A stretch of DNA of 53,684 bases, taken from NCBI GenBank assembly GCA_910584945.1, contig CAJUDY010000028.1, forward strand, positions 1 to 53,684, in the 5' to 3' direction. The notes beneath the pieces are model-generated. The model saw only the letters and a list, made by a program, of their open reading frames with translations, was not told the DNA's origin and searched no databases. This document shows positions 49,693 to 53,684 of the stretch, piece by piece. How positions within the stretch are numbered: position 1 is the first letter of the stretch; every line of letters starts with the position of its first letter. Origin of the DNA: an uncultured Lachnospiraceae bacterium (lineage in GTDB: Bacteria; Bacillota; Clostridia; Lachnospirales; Lachnospiraceae). The translations under genes were made by a program, and so were the position numbers.

Positions 49693-51123
49693 ATGAATAT
49701 TTTTAGTTTAAGCATCCGGTGTCTGGCTCGAAAAAAGGTAAGGACAATCCTGCTTTTTTGCATTGTATTTTTGGCATCTGGTTTTATTTATGCAGGATGG
49801 TCATGCAGGTCAGCAAGTGTGCAGACACAGACAGAAGGAAAGCGTGCAATAGGGGCATCCTTCCGTTTGGAGGAAAATGAGGCAAACAGGCATGTGCGTT
49901 CATCGGAAGCTCTAAAGAAAATTGGGGACAATGCAAATGGGAGTGCCGATGGTACGCATGTGGAGCAACTGGAATCTGGGGATTGGATGATATGGCATGA
50001 CAACTCGTTTGAAACTTTGCAGATGGATGATATTTTAACGCTTGCCAGTCAGGATGGAATTGCGGAGTACAATATCACTACGGTCAATACGGTCGTAAAT
50101 GCTGTAAATTTTATGCGTATTGAAGATCCGGATGTGGAACAGTCAGATGGGAATTGGGTTTCCCTGCGTGGGAATCTGGAAATGCGCCTTGACATGGATG
50201 TGCAAAGTGGAAATATCGAGGTGCGGGAAGGACGCATGATTGCAGAAGATGATAAGGATGTATGTGTCATCTCAAGAGAACTCGCTGATTTAAACGGCTT
50301 AAAATTGGGGGATACATTGGGATTTAATGAGCGGAGCGAAGCAGAAACCGCCACAGTCTGTCAGGCGGAGATTATAGGGATTTATGAAACCATTTATAAA
50401 ATGACGCCTGTCATGTATGGCGACAGTTACAGAAGCGAGAATGTTATTTTTACGGATTTACGGTTCCCTGAGAAGGCGGAAGGGCATAAAGACGATCCTT
50501 TATACCAATATGCGACTTTTTGGGTGGACAATGTGGACGAATATGACACAATCAAAGAGCAGATGAAACAGGCAGACATTGATTGGAACCGTTATGATTT
50601 TCTGGACAATACCGGAATGAGTGATACAGTGGCATCAAATTTTGGGGATTTGGAAACGATGAGTACAATCATTCTGGTGCTGGTTATATGTTCCAGTGTT
50701 GTGATACTTTTTTTGGTCTGCCTGTTTTGGCTGGGGAGCAGGGTACATGAGATTGGTGTATTTTTGGCAATGGGGAAAAGAAAGAGCATGATTGTCATGC
50801 AGATGCTTCTGGAAGGGGTGCTGGTCGGAAGCATCGCATTTCTGCTTGCCACATTTTGTGCGCCTGCTATTTCCGAGAACGTTGCAGACTATCTGGTAGG
50901 ATACGAACTGGAACAGCAGGAAACAGAAAAAAATGCAGAACAGGGCGTAAAATTGTATCTGGAAGACGATACGGAAGTTGTTGGGGTGCAGGTAGCTGTG
51001 ACAGGAGAAGTGATCCTGCTGTCAGTCTGTTCCGTTTTGGGAATCATTGTGGCGGCTGTTCTTTTTTCATGTGTGTCTGTGGCAGTGAAGAAACCGCAGG
51101 AGATTTTGAGCAGGATGAGCTGA
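49693..51123 (+). CDS. FtsX-like ABC transporter permease 2
   Basis: 476 aa with the same plan as permease 1: one N-terminal helix (about 18-35), an extracytoplasmic domain rich in acidic residues, and three C-terminal helices starting at STIILVLVICSSVVILFLVC. The two permeases probably form a heterodimer with the ATPase encoded next. Such MacB-type complexes act on peptides or lipoproteins at the membrane surface and do not import nutrients. Confidence 0.9.
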   Translation: MNIFSLSIRCLARKKVRTILLFCIVFLASGFIYAGWSCRSASVQTQTEGKRAIGASFRLEENEANRHVRSSEALKKIGDNANGSADGTHVEQLESGDWMIWHDNSFETLQMDDILTLASQDGIAEYNITTVNTVVNAVNFMRIEDPDVEQSDGNWVSLRGNLEMRLDMDVQSGNIEVREGRMIAEDDKDVCVISRELADLNGLKLGDTLGFNERSEAETATVCQAEIIGIYETIYKMTPVMYGDSYRSENVIFTDLRFPEKAEGHKDDPLYQYATFWVDNVDEYDTIKEQMKQADIDWNRYDFLDNTGMSDTVASNFGDLETMSTIILVLVICSSVVILFLVCLFWLGSRVHEIGVFLAMGKRKSMIVMQMLLEGVLVGSIAFLLATFCAPAISENVADYLVGYELEQQETEKNAEQGVKLYLEDDTEVVGVQVAVTGEVILLSVCSVLGIIVAAVLFSCVSVAVKKPQEILSRMS

Positions 51124-51149
51124 GTGAAAAAGATTGGAGAGTGGATAAT

Positions 51150-51797
51150 ATGCTGGAATTAAAAGATGTTACTTACTTTTATAAATCTCAAAAGGATAAG
51201 ATAGTTTTAGACAAAATATCTTATCAGTTTGAAAAGGGAAAGCTGTATGCAATATTGGGGGCAAGTGGTGGTGGAAAAACCACGTTGCTGTCACTCTTGG
51301 CAGGGCTGGATATTCCTGTTGAGGGAAAAATAACCGTTTCAGGCAAGGAGATTCAAAAGAGCAGCCTGAATCTGCACAGAAAGAACAATGTTTCGCTGAT
51401 TTTCCAGAACTATAATCTGATTGATTACCTTACGCCCGTTGAGAATGTAAAACTTGGCGGGAAAGCCGATGCGGAGGAATTGCTGGCACAGATGGGCATT
51501 GATGAAGCACAGCGGAAAAGAAATGTGATGCAGCTGTCCGGAGGTCAGCAGCAGAGGGTAGCCATTGCAAGGGCATTGGCGAGTAAGGCGCCTATTCTGT
51601 TAGCTGATGAACCGACAGGAAATTTGGACGAGGATACGGCGAATGAGATTATATCCATTTTTCAGAAGCTGGCTCATGAGCAGGAAAAATGCGTGGTGGT
51701 AGTTACCCACAGCAGGGAACTGGCGGAGCAGGCGGATGTTGTCCTGCGGTTAAAGAAAGGGAAAATAGCAGACAACACAGGAATCGGGGATGATTAG
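51150..51797 (+). CDS. ABC transporter ATP-binding protein (MacB/LolD type)
   Basis: 215-aa ATPase. Walker A GASGGGKTT, the Q-loop in SLIFQNYNLIDYLTP, the signature LSGGQQQRVAIARAL, Walker B ILLADEPTGNLDEDT and the switch His in VVVTHSRELA are all intact. I chose the ATG at 51150, 9 bp after GGAGAG. Longer frames start inside permease 2 in another phase. It powers the two permeases upstream. Confidence 0.94.
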   Translation: MLELKDVTYFYKSQKDKIVLDKISYQFEKGKLYAILGASGGGKTTLLSLLAGLDIPVEGKITVSGKEIQKSSLNLHRKNNVSLIFQNYNLIDYLTPVENVKLGGKADAEELLAQMGIDEAQRKRNVMQLSGGQQQRVAIARALASKAPILLADEPTGNLDEDTANEIISIFQKLAHEQEKCVVVVTHSRELAEQADVVLRLKKGKIADNTGIGDD

Positions 51798-51818
51798 ATA
51801 CGATTGAGAGGAACATAG

Positions 51819-52802
51819 ATGGTAGCAGGTGGCAGAAATGTCGGTATGAATAGGCGGCAGATAGAGAGCAGAAGAAAAAAGCAACTGATGCGGTGGATTT
51901 CGCTATTAGTCAGAGTGTTAGTTTTGCTCGTGATTGTGTTCTGTATCAGAAATATCTATGTCCGTCTGGAAGAAATGCAGATGAAATTAGAGCGGCTGGA
52001 GATACAGCAATATGGGATGGCACAGACAAGCGCAGATGTGCAGTCGCCAGATAAATTGAATGATGTAGATTATGTTGACAGTCTTGAAACATGGGAAGTT
52101 GGCAAGCCTATAGAACGCACGGAAGCGAAAGTCCTGCAACGGCTGGGGGAATTGGGGCAGACCAGCTCCTTGATAGAAGGGATTTATCAAAATCATTCCC
52201 AGTATCCGAAGGAGCTGCTTGCAGCATTGGCAAATAATCCGGAAATGGCGGATTTTGTTTCCGGGTATCCTGATCAGAGTGGAATGAAAGTGGAAATTAC
52301 TGCATCCGAAAAAGAGCAGGAATTTCCACTGTTCCTCCAATGGGACAAGCGCTGGGGGTATGAGTCCTATGGGGATAGCTGCATCGGGCTGGCAGGCTGC
52401 GGACCAACGTGTCTGTCTATGGTATTGTTCTATCTGACTGGAGATGAAACGTATACTCCAGACAAAATCGCCGCATACAGTGTGGAAAATGGATATTATG
52501 TAGAGGGAACTGGCACATCATGGGTGTTGATGGAGGATGTCGCAAAGCTGTATGGTATTAAAGTCAATTCCATAAGTTCAACTGCAAATAATATGAGGGC
52601 AGTGCTTGATAACGGCGGAATTATCATATGTGCTATGGGGAGAGGGGATTTCACAATATCCGGTCACTATATTGTCATATATGGGTATGATAATGAGGGG
52701 TTTATGATAAATGATCCTAACTGTGTAGCAAGGAGCGGCAGGAGATGGACGTTCAGTGAGATTGAAACGCAGATTAAAAGTATATGGGTATATGATAAAT
52801 AA
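51819..52802 (+). CDS. Membrane-anchored C39-like cysteine peptidase
   Basis: 327 aa. A basic N-terminus and one membrane helix (about residues 26-46) are followed by a linker and a C39_2-type papain-like domain from about residue 165. LFLQWDKRWGYESYGDS opens it, GLAGCGPTCLSMVL carries the catalytic Cys, and GHYIVIYGYDNEGFMINDPN carries the His and Asp/Asn. The topology places the catalytic domain outside the cell. As last gene of the transporter operon it may process or degrade an extracellular peptide. Confidence 0.85.
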   Translation: MVAGGRNVGMNRRQIESRRKKQLMRWISLLVRVLVLLVIVFCIRNIYVRLEEMQMKLERLEIQQYGMAQTSADVQSPDKLNDVDYVDSLETWEVGKPIERTEAKVLQRLGELGQTSSLIEGIYQNHSQYPKELLAALANNPEMADFVSGYPDQSGMKVEITASEKEQEFPLFLQWDKRWGYESYGDSCIGLAGCGPTCLSMVLFYLTGDETYTPDKIAAYSVENGYYVEGTGTSWVLMEDVAKLYGIKVNSISSTANNMRAVLDNGGIIICAMGRGDFTISGHYIVIYGYDNEGFMINDPNCVARSGRRWTFSEIETQIKSIWVYDK

Positions 52803-52962
52803 ATTAGAATTAAGAAGCAATAAGAAAAAGCGAGATCCCCCCCAAATTGCGCCGGACACGATGCTGATGGTGAGGGTTGACATGAAAGAGATACAGGAGG
52901 CGGACGAGAGGTGGAGGCACAGGATGGGCTTGACGTGAGGACGTGAGGTTAGATTATTACAA

Positions 52963-53133
52963 ATGACCAGCAAAGAACGAAAGATAATTATAGTCAGGAA
53001 ACAGGTAACAAAGGGGAATTATAAATACCGGTACCACATAGCTGAAACTTTAAGCACAGTAATCAACAGGCATGGAAACAAAGTTTTCATAGGGAATGAC
53101 ACAGAAAAGCCAGCGGCACAGATACCAGTCTGA
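52963..53133 (+). CDS. Possible small basic protein
   Basis: A 56-codon frame starting MTSKERKIIIVRKQVTKG, basic, with no strong ribosome binding site. It lies between the peptidase and a bidirectional hairpin and has no recognised domain. The rest of the gap 52803-52962 shows nothing else. It may be a chance frame. Confidence 0.3.
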   Translation: MTSKERKIIIVRKQVTKGNYKYRYHIAETLSTVINRHGNKVFIGNDTEKPAAQIPV

Positions 53134-53157
53134 ACTGCTGGTTTTTCTTTTTTGACA
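53103..53157. terminator. Terminator between converging genes
   Basis: AAAAGCCAGC and GCTGGTTTTT form a stem with a one-base bulge around a long loop, followed by CTTTTTT. Its A-run and T-run suit both directions, and it ends three bases from the stop of the convergent XRE gene. Confidence 0.65.
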
Positions 53158-53159
53158 TA

Positions 53160-53534
53160 CTACGTCTGTCCGCTCCCCCTATCGGAAGGGGCGGCAGGGG
53201 GTTTTGTTCCTACCAGGGCAGTAGCTGTGGCTACCAGGACAGATAAGGCTTTTTCATCACAAAGCGGGAGCAGCCTTAAAAGTTCCTGATATGTAGAGCC
53301 GGTCCTGTCATGGTGATCCTGGAAAATACAATCATCCGCAGAGATATCCAGTGTTCTGCAGATATGGTAAAAATTTTCAATACTGGGAGAACAGCGGCAG
53401 CGCTCCAAATCTTTTTGGAAAGACACCGAATGGTCAAGCAGTTCTGCACACTGTGCCTGGGTTAGATGCTTTTTCTTCCTGGCTTTCTTCAGGGCAGCAC
53501 CGAAAACCTGGGCATCATTGATAGATAGAGACAT
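53160..53534 (-). CDS. XRE-family transcriptional regulator 2
   Basis: 124-aa regulator with an N-terminal helix-turn-helix (FGAALKKARKKKHLTQAQCAEL, then SVSFQKDLERCRCSPSIENF) and a C-terminal helical tail (LLRLLPLCDEKALSVLVATATAL). I chose the ATG at 53534, 8 bp after AGGAGG. A GTG at 53543 overlaps that site. It would control genes beyond the right edge of the window or its own promoter. Confidence 0.85.
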   Translation of the reverse strand: MSLSINDAQVFGAALKKARKKKHLTQAQCAELLDHSVSFQKDLERCRCSPSIENFYHICRTLDISADDCIFQDHHDRTGSTYQELLRLLPLCDEKALSVLVATATALVGTKPPAAPSDRGSGQT

Positions 53535-53622
53535 TGTGGTCACCTCCTATGAGTAGTGTAGTGCCACACCTTATAAAAGTAAAAATGGTATGAACACTCT
53601 AAAAAGTAGAGTATCAAACAAC

Positions 53623-53683
53623 TAAGCACCCAGACATCTGGTGAACAAAAAAAACATGGTTCATCAGGGTTTTGTTTGGGTGC
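53623..53683. repeat. Terminal dyad at the window edge
   Basis: GCACCCAGAC (53623-53632) and GTTTGGGTGC (from 53674) are inverted with one mismatch. The structure may continue beyond the window, so its nature cannot be judged. Confidence 0.45.
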
Positions 53684-53684
53684 C

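Noticed and set aside
52756..52938. 60-codon plus-strand frame overlapping the peptidase end
   Set aside because: Its first part is in another phase of the peptidase gene and its tail is low complexity without a ribosome binding site.
30325..53684. Right attachment site of the element
   Set aside because: I looked for another CCTCCTAA core with a tRNA-Arg 3' half to the right and saw none; the element probably ends beyond the window.
32141..53684. Relaxase, type IV secretion or phage structural genes
   Set aside because: No protein here shows relaxase, VirB4/VirD4, portal, terminase or capsid motifs, so neither a conjugative nor a prophage label can be given from this window.

Overview
The window is chromosomal DNA of a Firmicute of the class Clostridia, most likely a Lachnospiraceae gut anaerobe. 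Evidence for this is the gene order around the replication origin, the DUF3881 and DUF4446 family proteins next to serS and parAB, the low-GC promoters and AAGGAGG ribosome binding sites, and a Lachnospiraceae-type rRNA leader at the left edge. The assignment rests on family recognition and gene order; no database search was possible.

Layout. (1) 1-325: an rRNA-type promoter and leader pointing out of the window, and tRNA-Ser(GCT) with its own promoter. (2) 326-9682, minus strand: the replication-initiation and gyrase operon dnaA-dnaN-yaaA-recF-gyrB-gyrA-plsC. DnaA boxes lie both upstream of dnaA and between dnaA and dnaN. The second cluster carries a DnaA-trio/GC-block/double-box arrangement, so the origin looks bipartite with the unwinding site beside dnaN. 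(3) 9943-16874, plus strand: rpmH-rnpA-yidD-yidC-jag-mnmE-mnmG-rsmG. (4) 16876-25377: an insertion between rsmG and parA. It has an alpha/beta hydrolase-like protein without a recognisable catalytic His, a HAD phosphatase, a GH1 6-phospho-beta-glucosidase, and an AT-rich island of small accessory genes and gene remnants. A pair of 190-bp structured repeats in inverted orientation flanks the island. (5) 25378-29889: parA-parB with three parS sites to its left, a DUF4446 protein, serS and a DUF3881 protein.

(6) 29923-53684: one complete tRNA-Arg(CCT) preceded by three broken tRNA-Arg-like pieces, then the left end of an integrated, plasmid-like mobile element whose right end lies beyond the window. 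Its modules are: tyrosine integrase plus excisionase; a promoter-leader-terminator unit; a DNA-processing block (YqaJ exonuclease, probable annealing protein, RecD2-like helicase, DNA methylase-like protein, CHC2/Toprim primase-like protein); a ParM/ParR-type partition pair; an XRE repressor with paired operators; an AT-rich SEC-C cargo gene; and a two-component system divergent from a lipoprotein, an FtsX-type ABC transporter and a C39-like peptidase. No relaxase or type IV secretion gene is visible here.

How the genes work together. The left half is the cell's core apparatus for initiating replication, maturing tRNA and inserting membrane proteins. The mobile element carries its own excision, recombination, priming and segregation functions, consistent with a replicating or segregating extrachromosomal phase, and adds an envelope-stress or peptide-sensing cassette as cargo. 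The strongest leads for undescribed biology are the covarying 190-bp inverted repeat pair, the serial tRNA-Arg scars, and the terminated leader RNA upstream of the element's DNA-processing operon.
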